From: Limnofasciculus baicalensis BBK-W-15 | GTDB lineage: Bacteria > Cyanobacteriota > Cyanobacteriia > Cyanobacteriales > Coleofasciculaceae | NCBI RefSeq assembly: GCF_024178385.1 | Contig: NZ_JAMZMM010000008.1 | Coordinates: forward strand, 1-42,985 | DNA: 42,985 nt | Reading direction: 5' to 3' | Notes under the pieces: model-generated | Database searches by the model: none | Seen by the model: only the letters and a program-made list of their open reading frames with translations | Told to the model about the DNA's origin: nothing | Position numbers and translations under genes: made by a program | In this document: in pieces, positions 23,554-31,654 of the stretch | How the letters are laid out: each line of letters opens with the position of its first letter | Position numbering within the stretch: position 1 is the stretch's first letter

Positions 23554-25112
23554 AAGCAATTACTTTAACATTGGAAACTCAGCAACCAATTCTCGCTACT
23601 TCATTTCAAGGCGATCCCAATAGCGATGTATCTTACTCTTACATTCCTGGCAGCATGATTCGCGGTGCAATTATTGGGCGTTACATGAGGCAGCATCATT
23701 TCTCAGAACTTGACTTAACTAATTATAAAGTGAAGCGATTGTTCTTCGATGCCAAGAGTCCGCGCTACTTAAATGCTTATCTTTTGAGTCATGAAAAGAA
23801 ACGCACTCTTCCTCTACCTTTATCTTGGTTCAAGGATAAGGATGAAGAACTTAAGGAGAATTCATCTATAACTGTCTATGATTTCAGTATTGATCGAGGA
23901 GATGAGCCAGAAACTCCTAAATCTGTGGGTGAATACTTTTGGACTAAGAAAGGTGGAGTAGTTAATTTATACAAAGACAAGCGGCGGATTAATATTCATA
24001 ATTTTCGCGATCGCCAAAAAGGACGTTCTACAGATAACCAAGGTGAACTCTTCCGCTACGATGCCCTAGATGCGGGACAAACATTTCAATCAGTCATCCT
24101 CTGCGAAGATGGAGACGCGATCGCAATTCAGATGTTATTAGTAACCGAACCAAACCTCTGGTTAGGCGGTTCTCAAAGCGCCGGATACGGACATACCAAG
24201 ATTATCGACTTAAAAATTATTAATGATTGGGATGAAATTGGAGATCCAGCAGAAAACCGTGAAAATGATGAAAATTTAAGCATTACACTTTTGAGTGATA
24301 CACTTTTAAGGAATGAATGCGGTCAGCCTGTAGCCGATCCAATGTTAATTAAACAAGCTGTTGAGGAAGTGTTAAATATCTCATTACCTGAAACTAGCAA
24401 TATTTTTGCTGGTAGCACTTTAATTGGTGGATTTAACCGTAAATGGGGATTGCCTTTACCTCAAGTGCCAGCATTAGCAGCAGGAACTACGCTCGTTTTT
24501 GAAGGTATTGAGATTAATGAATCACAAATTAAACAACTTGAAGCTTATGGAATTGGAGAGAGAAGAGAAGATGGTTTTGGACGAGTTGCTGTAAATTGGC
24601 TACAAGATGAATTTTTTTCAGCTAGCTTACCAAATTCATCTGATACATCTAGTCTGCCTACCTTGGAAGATAAAGCATCTCGTCTTTTAGCTGAGAAGAT
24701 GGCACAAAGGTTGCTAGAACAAAAGCTAGAACAATATCTTCAAACAAAGGTGGGATATTTAAAATTGGATGAAGGCATCACTAACAGCCAACTGTCACGA
24801 CTACAATCTGTTGCACGACAAGGGCTTCCCAATGGCGATTGTAGTTTAGTTATCTCGCTGCTAAATAACTTACCATCGAATGCTAAGAGTCAGTTCGATC
24901 GCACAAAAATCGGCGATAAATCATTCAGACTACAGCTAGATGAGTGGCTGGGAAATCCGACAGATTGGATTAATAGTATAGAAGTAAAAATTGCTGATGT
25001 AGAGCGAAAATTTGATGACAATATCGCTCGACAAGATAAGCTAGCAGAAAAGTACACGCTGCGGCTGATTATGGCGGTAGCGAAGAAGGCAACTAAGGAG
25101 AAAAAACAATGA
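23550..25112 (+). CDS. csx10: Csx10 (Cas5-type RAMP) with Cas11-like helical C-terminus
   Basis: This 520-aa protein has the Csx10 opening QQPILATSFQGDPNSDVSYS followed by YIPGSMIRGAIIGRYM. It has a first glycine-rich loop NLWLGGSQSAGYGHTKII (about 202-219). A second RAMP half ends in GIGERREDGFGRVAVNW (about 334-350). It should cap the 5' handle of the crRNA, as Cas5 does. From about 375 to the end the sequence is strongly helical and charged (ASRLLAEKMAQRLLEQKLEQ to the Lys-rich end). That is the place and character of the Cas11 small subunit in III-Dv fusions, so I infer a Cas5-Cas11 fusion. No separate small-subunit gene exists in the operon. It overlaps both neighbours by ATGA. Confidence 0.82.
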   Translation: MKAITLTLETQQPILATSFQGDPNSDVSYSYIPGSMIRGAIIGRYMRQHHFSELDLTNYKVKRLFFDAKSPRYLNAYLLSHEKKRTLPLPLSWFKDKDEELKENSSITVYDFSIDRGDEPETPKSVGEYFWTKKGGVVNLYKDKRRINIHNFRDRQKGRSTDNQGELFRYDALDAGQTFQSVILCEDGDAIAIQMLLVTEPNLWLGGSQSAGYGHTKIIDLKIINDWDEIGDPAENRENDENLSITLLSDTLLRNECGQPVADPMLIKQAVEEVLNISLPETSNIFAGSTLIGGFNRKWGLPLPQVPALAAGTTLVFEGIEINESQIKQLEAYGIGERREDGFGRVAVNWLQDEFFSASLPNSSDTSSLPTLEDKASRLLAEKMAQRLLEQKLEQYLQTKVGYLKLDEGITNSQLSRLQSVARQGLPNGDCSLVISLLNNLPSNAKSQFDRTKIGDKSFRLQLDEWLGNPTDWINSIEVKIADVERKFDDNIARQDKLAEKYTLRLIMAVAKKATKEKKQ

Positions 25113-26641
25113 GTAAAGAACGCCTAAACCGCAATCAGCATCCGATCGCGAAACGCATCATTGTACGGGGTATCTTAATTTTAGATACGCCGACTTGCTT
25201 GGGAAGCGGTGACGCAGATAGTCCAACGGATTTAGCATTGTTACGAGATAGTGTTAGTGACTGTGCGCTTTTAACTGGTGCATCAATTGCAGGTGCTTTG
25301 CGGAACTACTTGCGCGAGTATGAACAGGGATATGGTGTAGAGGAACAAAATAGCGATCGCGCCACAACCCTATTCGGTGGAACTCGTCGCGATCCTGATG
25401 GAGAGCAAAGTCCATTAATTATCAATGATGCGATTAGCACTAAATTACCCGTAGTTGAAATCCGCGATGGAGTGAAAATTGATGGCGCAACTGGTACAGC
25501 AGATGATGGAGCAAAGTATGACTTGGAATTACTAGAAGCTGGAACACAATTTCCTCTTTGTTTTGAACTATTGGTGGAAAAAGAGACTGATGAATCCGAA
25601 TTGAAAAAAGCGCTGGCTATAGCTTTAAGAGGTTTAGAAAAAGGTGAAATCAGCCTTGGGATGAAAAAGCGGCGGGGTTTTGGTCGCTGCAAGGTAGAGA
25701 AGTGGCAAGTTTGGGAGTTTGATTTACGCAAGGATAAAGACCGAATAGAGTGGTTAAAGTTTGACCACTGGAATAGAGAATTATCAAATAAAAGAAAGTT
25801 GTTTGAATCGATTGTAGTAGCACTTGGAGGAATATCGCTTAAGCAACAGATTGATCGGCGCGATCGCCTGTTTATTCATGCCAAATTTAAACTAGCAAGT
25901 CCCTTACTTATCCGTTCTAGTCAAGACTTAACTAAAAGATCGGCGAATGATAACAACTCAAAACTATCTCTGCCTGATGTTGTACATCTGCGATCGCAAA
26001 GACAGGGAAAACCTAAGCCAATTGTTTCTGGAACAAGTCTAGCAGGTGTGTTATGGCATCGAGCAGAGCGAATTGTAAATACACTAGGCAAAGACTTAAA
26101 GATTGTTTATGACCTGTTTGGTAAAGTTGATGAACAGACTAAAGAAGCTAAAGCAAGTCGCTTAGTTATTGATGAAAGCGTAATAGAAAGTACAGACGAT
26201 CTAGTCCAAAGTCGAATTGCTATTGACCGCTTCACAGGTGGCGCTTATCACGGAGTATTGTTTAGCGAACAGCCTATTTTTGGCATTGAAACAGCTGAGG
26301 AACAGAAGAAAAGTAAAAAAGGGAAAGAAAAGTCTAAACCTACTCAAAAAAATAAACATATTGAACTTAAGCTAGAACTTCGTCAACCAAAAGAATATGA
26401 AATTGGTTTGCTGCTGTTGCTACTCAAAGACTTGTGGACAGGTGACTTACCTATAGGCGGTACGAGTAGCATTGGACGAGGACGGTTCCAGGGAGTAGAA
26501 GCAACTCTAACTTGGCAACAACCAGAAAAAATAGAGCAAAAATGGATAATATCTCAAAACAATGGGAAGCTCGAATTTACTGGAGAGGATAAACAAAAAC
26601 TGGAAAATTTTGTTAGCATTTTTGTGGAGAAAACAGCATGA
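25109..26641 (+). CDS. Cas7-2x: double Cas7-like RAMP protein (type III-D)
   Basis: This 510-aa protein contains two tandem Cas7/Csm3-like domains. Domain 1 (about 12-205) has LLRDSVSDCALLTGASIAGA, with Asp47 at the target-cleaving position, and the glycine-rich MKKRRGFGRCKVEKW. Domain 2 (about 252-510) has PIVSGTSLAGVLWHRAERI and IGGTSSIGRGRFQG. The equivalent segment before its SGTS loop (HLRSQRQGKPKP) has no Asp, so domain 2 is probably structural. Domain 2 also has a Lys-rich insertion (KSKKGKEKSKPTQKNK) suited to RNA binding. It corresponds to Cas7-2x of the Synechocystis III-Dv complex. It is translationally coupled to both neighbours by 4-base overlaps. Confidence 0.82.
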   Translation: MSKERLNRNQHPIAKRIIVRGILILDTPTCLGSGDADSPTDLALLRDSVSDCALLTGASIAGALRNYLREYEQGYGVEEQNSDRATTLFGGTRRDPDGEQSPLIINDAISTKLPVVEIRDGVKIDGATGTADDGAKYDLELLEAGTQFPLCFELLVEKETDESELKKALAIALRGLEKGEISLGMKKRRGFGRCKVEKWQVWEFDLRKDKDRIEWLKFDHWNRELSNKRKLFESIVVALGGISLKQQIDRRDRLFIHAKFKLASPLLIRSSQDLTKRSANDNNSKLSLPDVVHLRSQRQGKPKPIVSGTSLAGVLWHRAERIVNTLGKDLKIVYDLFGKVDEQTKEAKASRLVIDESVIESTDDLVQSRIAIDRFTGGAYHGVLFSEQPIFGIETAEEQKKSKKGKEKSKPTQKNKHIELKLELRQPKEYEIGLLLLLLKDLWTGDLPIGGTSSIGRGRFQGVEATLTWQQPEKIEQKWIISQNNGKLEFTGEDKQKLENFVSIFVEKTA

Positions 26642-27237
26642 ATCAGGAATTATGTCAGACATCAGTTGAAAACCTTAGCGAAGAGTCGCTTAAGGATTGG
26701 CTCAAGCAGCAGGCGCAGAATTATCAATTACCCTATCTGTTAGCTCATGCCGAAGATGGAGTTATCTGGGGACATTTTGATATTGATAGTGGGACGTTAA
26801 CAACCGCTAGAGAGATATTTATTGAATGTAATTTTCCTAAATTGTGCTTGAATACGCTGCAACAATGCCGAGTGTTTGGAGAAGCAGGTGAAGTGTTACT
26901 ATGGAATAGTAATGGAGAATGGCGATCGCGCCCAGTTTTGCAAAGTAAAGTTTCAGAGTTAATTGCTCAAGACAAAATAGGTTTAATTCCAGAAACACAA
27001 ATTCTCTGGGGTACGCAGGGAAAAACGAATGGTAACTTTACCTTACTGTCAGATGGTTCTCAAGGACTCAAACACGCTGTTCCGATCCCCGTAGAAGAAA
27101 GTTACTTTAGAAAAGATAAAAATGAACTGTATCGTCCAGTGCGACTAGAAGTAAACCACTATTTTTGCTACAACTCAGATGGAGTAGCAAGAATTTTTCT
27201 GAGCCGTCTAGTATCTCTCAAAAAGGAGAAAATCTAA
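26638..27237 (+). CDS. csx19: Csx19-type III-D subunit
   Basis: This 199-aa protein matches Csx19, a subunit found only in type III-D loci. The visible landmarks are YLLAHAEDGVIWGHFD, LNTLQQCRVFGEAGEVLLW, NSNGEWRSRPV and ILWGTQGKT, in the order expected for that family. In the III-Dv complex Csx19 contacts the backbone near Cas7 subunits; its enzymatic role, if any, is unknown. It overlaps the double Cas7 gene by ATGA and its stop TAA shares one base with the next ATG. There is no membrane segment or signal peptide. Confidence 0.78.
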   Translation: MNQELCQTSVENLSEESLKDWLKQQAQNYQLPYLLAHAEDGVIWGHFDIDSGTLTTAREIFIECNFPKLCLNTLQQCRVFGEAGEVLLWNSNGEWRSRPVLQSKVSELIAQDKIGLIPETQILWGTQGKTNGNFTLLSDGSQGLKHAVPIPVEESYFRKDKNELYRPVRLEVNHYFCYNSDGVARIFLSRLVSLKKEKI

Positions 27238-29540
27238 TGAATCTAAGACATTTAAAGCAAGTACCTGACGATCGAAAAGCGATCGCTCCCTATAATTTTG
27301 TCGAACTTCCTAATAAAGTTGTCCCAGCCCAAGTTGAATGTAATGGTAAACTGCGAGATAACGATCGTTATTATAGCGATCGCCACACTGGTAAAATTAT
27401 CTGTACGCTCAAGACAGAATCACCTCTCTACATTCGTTGTGGTCTAAATCCTGTTGATTTCGCAACTTTTGGCGATACTTCCAATGAAGATTTGACACCA
27501 GAACAGCGTAAAAAGAAAGCTGAATTTTTCCTGCATCCTGCAAATAATCTACATCCTGTTCTTCCAGGTAGCAGTTTACGTGGAATGCTGCGAACTTTGG
27601 TAGAAATTATCAGTTTTGGTAAGATTGAGCGAGTGTCAGACCAACAAAAATTCTTCTTCCGTGCTGTTGCGGCTGAAAGTGACGATCCTCTCAGTAAACT
27701 TTACAAAGATCGACTCAAAAATGTCAAAGCTGGTTATTTAGTTGAAACTAAGGAAGGTTGGTTTATCCGTCCAGTTTCTCAAACTGTTAATGGTAAGACA
27801 TTGACATTTGTTTTGGTTCAGGAAGATCGAGGTGAAAAAAGAGAACCTGGCGAACAAGATATCAAAACAATCGCCACCCATTTCGCTCCTATATTTATCA
27901 CTTTTAACCAGACTGGTTATGTCCCGCAGTATCAAGAAGTTAGTTTTGAAACTACTTATACGAAAAATGGACGTATTTTTGCCAAGAATATCAGTGCCGA
28001 TCGAGAACAGTTTAAATATAAGGGTGTAATTGTCACCAGCGGTAATATGAAGCATGAAGGCAATACTACTGCATCACCTCGTCAAAATCACTGCATAGTC
28101 TTGGAAGTAAAGGATACTAATTTTAGCCGAAGTTTAAACACAGACATAAAAATCGATATTGAAGCTGTCAGGTATTATCGCAACTCGCTAACTGATTTTC
28201 AAAAGCAAATACCATTTAATGAGAAAATGGGAATGTTGCATAAAGGAAGACCTGTTTTTTACTGCGAAGCAGAAGTAGACACACCAGTAACTTTATTTGG
28301 TCAGAGTCCTAACTTTCGTGTCCCATACTCTCCCAAAAATGATGGTCAAGCAGCTTCAGCGGCTGATTTTATTCCTAAAGAAGTTGGAGAATCCGATCTA
28401 ATTGATTTGGCTGATGCAATTTTTGGCTTTGTCAGGGGGAAAAAAGACAAAACAGAAGCAGATACTACTGAAAATAGCAAAGAGAAGCGAGAAAAATCTC
28501 GTGCTGGACGTATCTTTGTCAGCGATGCTAAATATAAAACTGATGAGGATGGAATCTGGCTGACTGATGACACAATTACACCGCAAATTCTGGCTAGTCC
28601 TAAACCAACAACATTTCAGCACTATTTAGTGCAACCGGAAGATACTCAAGCTGCAAAAATCAAGCTCAAACACTATGGCAAGCCAATTACAGAAACAGTA
28701 ATTAGAGGGCATAAACTTTACTGGCATAAAGGCAATGTTAGTCAGGAGAGAATTAAAGCAGACGCTACGGAAGCAGAGATCGAACAGAAGCAATCTCAGT
28801 ACACTGAAATTAAGCCAATCAAAGCTGGTGTTGATTTCGAGTTCAAGATTCACTTTGAAAATTTAAGTGATGTAGAATTGGGCGCATTGCTATGGATATT
28901 GACTTTGGCAGGAGACGATACTGAAAAACTCAAGATGATAAACCTTGATGGTAAGGAAAAATATCGTCTTTCTCTTGGTATGGGTAAGCCTTTAGGAATG
29001 GGTGCTGTGGTAATAGAATATAAACTTGTCCTAAACGAACGCTACAAAAATGATCCTGAACAGCGATATACTAAGCTCTTTGATGGAGATAAGTGGCTCA
29101 CGGGCGACAATTGTAAGGATACTACTGACAAACAAAAACACTGTTTCGATAAGTTTGAACAATATATCGTCAACAATATCAGCATCAAAGATTGTCCCCA
29201 AGGCTTTCTCAATACAGAAAACCGCGACAACCTAAATTTAAAAGATATACCGCGTATCCGAATGCTTTTAGCTATGTTGAGTTGGAACTTCCCACCATTA
29301 AGTGAAACGCGATACATGGAAATCGAACGCACCCAACAACCCCGCTTAGGAGATGATGAAAATGAATATAAAGAGCGTCGAGTTTTACCAACTCCATTTC
29401 AGCTCATGAATCGACTTAATGAGGATAATCGGCAATTGCACCACTCCCCAGCACCTTCTAATCCATCATCACAAAATCAAGGGAATGGGGGAAATCGCAA
29501 TGCAGCAACTCAAAGACCTCCGAAACCACCAAAACGTTAA
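27237..29540 (+). CDS. Large Cas7-like RAMP with insertion (TIGR03986-type, type III-D)
   Basis: This 767-aa protein is the terminal backbone subunit. An early segment (LKTESPLYIRCGLNP at about 58-72, then HPVLPGSSLRGMLRTLVEI at about 106-124) is the Cas7 core, and SLGMGKPLGMGAVVIEY (about 579-595) is the glycine-rich loop that closes it. The 450 residues between include a long charged insertion (for example RGKKDKTEADTTENSKEK). The stretch before LPGSS reads FLHPANNLHPV without an Asp, so target cutting here is doubtful. The C-terminal tail is Asn/Pro/Gln-rich and probably disordered. I chose the ATG at 27237 because AAAGGAG lies upstream and it overlaps the csx19 stop. An in-frame upstream TTG at 27165 lies inside csx19. 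It ends the operon. Confidence 0.82.
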   Translation: MNLRHLKQVPDDRKAIAPYNFVELPNKVVPAQVECNGKLRDNDRYYSDRHTGKIICTLKTESPLYIRCGLNPVDFATFGDTSNEDLTPEQRKKKAEFFLHPANNLHPVLPGSSLRGMLRTLVEIISFGKIERVSDQQKFFFRAVAAESDDPLSKLYKDRLKNVKAGYLVETKEGWFIRPVSQTVNGKTLTFVLVQEDRGEKREPGEQDIKTIATHFAPIFITFNQTGYVPQYQEVSFETTYTKNGRIFAKNISADREQFKYKGVIVTSGNMKHEGNTTASPRQNHCIVLEVKDTNFSRSLNTDIKIDIEAVRYYRNSLTDFQKQIPFNEKMGMLHKGRPVFYCEAEVDTPVTLFGQSPNFRVPYSPKNDGQAASAADFIPKEVGESDLIDLADAIFGFVRGKKDKTEADTTENSKEKREKSRAGRIFVSDAKYKTDEDGIWLTDDTITPQILASPKPTTFQHYLVQPEDTQAAKIKLKHYGKPITETVIRGHKLYWHKGNVSQERIKADATEAEIEQKQSQYTEIKPIKAGVDFEFKIHFENLSDVELGALLWILTLAGDDTEKLKMINLDGKEKYRLSLGMGKPLGMGAVVIEYKLVLNERYKNDPEQRYTKLFDGDKWLTGDNCKDTTDKQKHCFDKFEQYIVNNISIKDCPQGFLNTENRDNLNLKDIPRIRMLLAMLSWNFPPLSETRYMEIERTQQPRLGDDENEYKERRVLPTPFQLMNRLNEDNRQLHHSPAPSNPSSQNQGNGGNRNAATQRPPKPPKR

Positions 29541-29541
29541 T

Positions 29542-29583
29542 GCGATCGCCCTTTCCACTCCCCATCTCATCAAGGGCGATCGC
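29542..29583 (+). terminator. HIP1-built hairpin at the end of the type III-D operon
   Basis: The perfect 12-bp arms GCGATCGCCCTT (29542-29553) and AAGGGCGATCGC (29572-29583) surround an 18-base loop, starting one base after the last stop codon. Each arm is a HIP1 octamer plus four bases. The following bases (CTATCTTAT) are only weakly T-rich, so termination may be partial or the hairpin may protect the mRNA end. Confidence 0.55.
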
Positions 29584-29703
29584 CTATCTTATGCACTTGC
29601 AAAAAACCGCTACTCTTACAATAAATTAACTGATTTTTCCAATATCTGATTATAACTAACATATTCAGTTAAAATAGAAATAGATTGCATCAAGGAGCAA
29701 ATT

Positions 29704-30291
29704 ATGATTGCTAATCGTGAAGACTATCAAAAAATGACGGCTGAAGAATACTTAGAATGGGAAGCCAAGCAAGAATTTCGCCATGAATACATTGACGGCG
29801 AAATTTTGGCTATGACAGGCGGTACTCTTCCTCATAACAGTATTGCGTTAAACTTCTATACAGCACTAAGACCTCACCTACGTCAGAGAGGCTGTGCAGG
29901 TTATGTGTCAGATGCCAAAGTTCAGGCTCGTAAAAACAGTCGTTACTTCTATCCCGATCTAGTTGTCACTTGTGACGCTGATGACTTGAAAGCCCGCGAC
30001 TTTATTCAACACCCTAAAATCATTGTTGAGGTTCTTTCTCCGGGTACAGAAAATTACGATCGCACAAAAAAGCTCAAATATTATCGCCAGATTCCGAGTT
30101 TACAAGAATACGTGTTAGTGGATTCAGAAGAAATAACCGTTGAAGTTTATCGTCGAGGTGAAGGTAAAATGTGGCTTTATTATGTGTATGAAGCTGGAGA
30201 GGCGATCGCTTTAGACAGTATTGGGTTTGAATCTGCGATCGACCTGCTGTATGAAGGTGTTAACTTTGAACAAAAGTTAGAGGCTCAGTAG
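29704..30291 (+). CDS. Uma2-family putative restriction endonuclease-like protein
   Basis: This 195-aa protein is a canonical Uma2/DUF820 member. It opens with MTAEEYLEWEAKQEFRHEYI and DGEILAMTGGTLPHN. It then has FYPDLVVTCD (Pro-Asp of the nuclease site), PKIIVEVLSPGTENYDRTKK (Glu and downstream Lys) and YYRQIPSLQEYVLVD. The putative catalytic set Asp-Glu-Lys therefore looks complete, unlike the copy at 15355-16044. AAGGAG lies eight bases before the ATG. The family is widespread in cyanobacteria, often in many copies. A link to DNA cleavage is inferred from fold, not shown. Confidence 0.88.
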   Translation: MIANREDYQKMTAEEYLEWEAKQEFRHEYIDGEILAMTGGTLPHNSIALNFYTALRPHLRQRGCAGYVSDAKVQARKNSRYFYPDLVVTCDADDLKARDFIQHPKIIVEVLSPGTENYDRTKKLKYYRQIPSLQEYVLVDSEEITVEVYRRGEGKMWLYYVYEAGEAIALDSIGFESAIDLLYEGVNFEQKLEAQ

Positions 30292-30338
30292 AGATTAAGT
30301 TAATTCATTGAATTATAAGGAGATGTATAATGAATCCT

Positions 30339-30387
30339 AGAGAAGCGATGCTAAAATCAACTCCATAAAATACCCAACCTAAATTTA
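30339..30387 (+). repeat. 49-bp leader repeat in front of PD-(D/E)XK-like genes
   Basis: The sequence beginning AGAGAAGCGATGCTAAAATC and continuing through TACCCAACCTAAATTTA occurs at 30339-30387 and, with few changes, at 31596-31644. Each lies 10 bases before a paralogous gene start. A shorter relative precedes the third copy near 32310-32340. The repeat marks the edge of the duplicated unit. The first copy also contains a 12-codon frame starting at 30331 behind AAGGAG, probably a gene remnant. Confidence 0.75.
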
Positions 30388-30397
30388 CGAGTTTATT

Positions 30398-31024
30398 ATG
30401 CCTTTCAGCGCTTATAAAACTATCGATGCCGTTGTCAAAGAATTTCAGATTACCTACACCAAATCTAACTTTATTATTGAAACAGAATTTCCTATCCCCG
30501 ACTACTTTCGAGAAGATTTGGAAATCGTCATCCAGGATGGTGCAGCAGACTGTTCGGAATATGCCATTTGCGAAAATATGATTTATCCAGTTTTAAAGGA
30601 AATTTGGAAGCAATATCGTCGAAAATTTATCTTGTGGAGTCATAAATCCTTAACCTACGATCAAAATCTATCAGGATTTCCAGAGTATATATTAGCGAAA
30701 AAGTCTCCCTTGGGAAATGTTGTATTTGACAAGCCTTACTTTTTGTTAGTTGAGGCTAAACAAGATAATTTTGAAAATGGATGGGCGCAATGTTTAGCTG
30801 AAATGATTGCCGCACAGCGACTTAATGACAATCCCGAGCAAGAAGTATTTGGAATTGTATCCAATGGCGATATCTGGCAGTTGGGCAAACTCAAATCTAA
30901 TGTTTTTACTCGCAATCAAATCTTTTATACAATTCAAGCATTAGATAAACTTTTTGCGGCGATCAATTACGTGTTTCAACAGTGTGAATTGCTCCTGGAT
31001 GCTGAAGCCAAAAGCCAAAATTGA
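30398..31024 (+). CDS. Putative PD-(D/E)XK-fold protein, copy A
   Basis: This 208-aa cyanobacterial protein is uncharacterised as far as I know. The central segment LSGFPEYILAKKSPLG, then KPYFLLVEAKQDNFENGWAQ (about 91-131) resembles the core of a PD-(D/E)XK nuclease: an acidic residue in FPEY and Glu-Ala-Lys at 119-121 on a hydrophobic strand, followed by an alpha helix with conserved Gln-Cys. An earlier Glu (ICENMIYPVLKEIW, about 59) fits the helical acidic position. Such a core occurs in restriction and repair enzymes. A paralogue follows at 31655, a truncated near-identical copy at 32351, and an XRE regulator lies between. No ribosome-binding site is strong. The nuclease call is inference from motifs. 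Confidence 0.65.
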   Translation: MPFSAYKTIDAVVKEFQITYTKSNFIIETEFPIPDYFREDLEIVIQDGAADCSEYAICENMIYPVLKEIWKQYRRKFILWSHKSLTYDQNLSGFPEYILAKKSPLGNVVFDKPYFLLVEAKQDNFENGWAQCLAEMIAAQRLNDNPEQEVFGIVSNGDIWQLGKLKSNVFTRNQIFYTIQALDKLFAAINYVFQQCELLLDAEAKSQN

Positions 31025-31093
31025 ACAGCAGAAGTCATCCAAGCCGCGCGGAATGGACGACAAGTGTTAGTATAATTTAATATAGGTAAAAAA

Positions 31094-31480
31094 ATGACGA
31101 AAATTGATGGCAAAGTCAGCGATTTATTGGCGGCAATCCTAGCCGAATCAGAAGCAATGGTAGATACAAATCCTCCTGAAACTCTCAATCCGACTACTGT
31201 AGAGGAATTACAACAAAAATTGGAATATTTTCTCATTTTAGATAGTTTGGGAGAACTTCTGCAAAAAATTCGCAGCGATCGCGGATTGACTGTTAGAGAA
31301 ATGGCGCGTGAAGTGCAAAAAAGTCCTGGCAGGATATCTCAAATTGAAGGAACACGCGATCGCATAGAGTTGAAAACTCTGGCGCAATATGCCAATGAGT
31401 TAGGCTATGATGTCCAAATTGCTCTCGTTCCGCGAAACGATCGCGAACCAGCTCTTTTTGCTCCCATTCCACTGTCGTAA
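31094..31480 (+). CDS. XRE-family helix-turn-helix regulator
   Basis: This 128-aa protein has a C-terminal XRE-type HTH: LGELLQKIRSDRGLTVREMA, then EVQKSPGRISQIEGTRDRIE, then LKTLAQYANELGYDVQIALV (about 53-112). This is the compact form seen in antitoxins and phage-type regulators. The N-terminal 50 residues (KVSDLLAAILAESEAMV) are helical and may mediate dimerisation or bind a partner. It lies 69 bases after copy A and 174 bases before copy B of the nuclease-like family. It could repress this cluster or act as antitoxin, but no toxin of known type is next to it. The start is the first ATG; a weak ATAGGTAAA precedes it. Confidence 0.8.
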   Translation: MTKIDGKVSDLLAAILAESEAMVDTNPPETLNPTTVEELQQKLEYFLILDSLGELLQKIRSDRGLTVREMAREVQKSPGRISQIEGTRDRIELKTLAQYANELGYDVQIALVPRNDREPALFAPIPLS

Positions 31481-31654
31481 ACAATAACAACGCTTAACTC
31501 GTAACTTGAATTAGAGGCGATAGCGAAGCCCGCCGCAGGCATCGCTCTTTTCCCTACAAGCGATCGCGCAGCTTACCCTTCGCGGAGCGTCTCGTAGAGA
31601 AGCGATGCTAAAATCAGCTCAATAAAATACCCAACCTAAATTTAGGAGGTTATT

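Noticed and set aside
25306-25731. 141-codon minus-strand frame
   Set aside because: It is opposite domain 1 of the double Cas7 gene, whose motifs explain the sequence.
27738-29332. Several minus-strand frames of 75-105 codons
   Set aside because: They lie entirely opposite the large Cas7-like gene, have no ribosome-binding sites and look like shadows.
30331-30369. 12-codon frame behind AAGGAG (MNPREAMLKSTP)
   Set aside because: Too short to support; it overlaps the duplicated leader repeat and is more likely a remnant.
31501-31600. Palindromic stretch GGCGATAGCGAAGC...GCATCGC and CTTCGCGGAGCG
   Set aside because: It looks like ordinary interspersed cyanobacterial repeats with HIP1 sites; no regulatory role can be supported.
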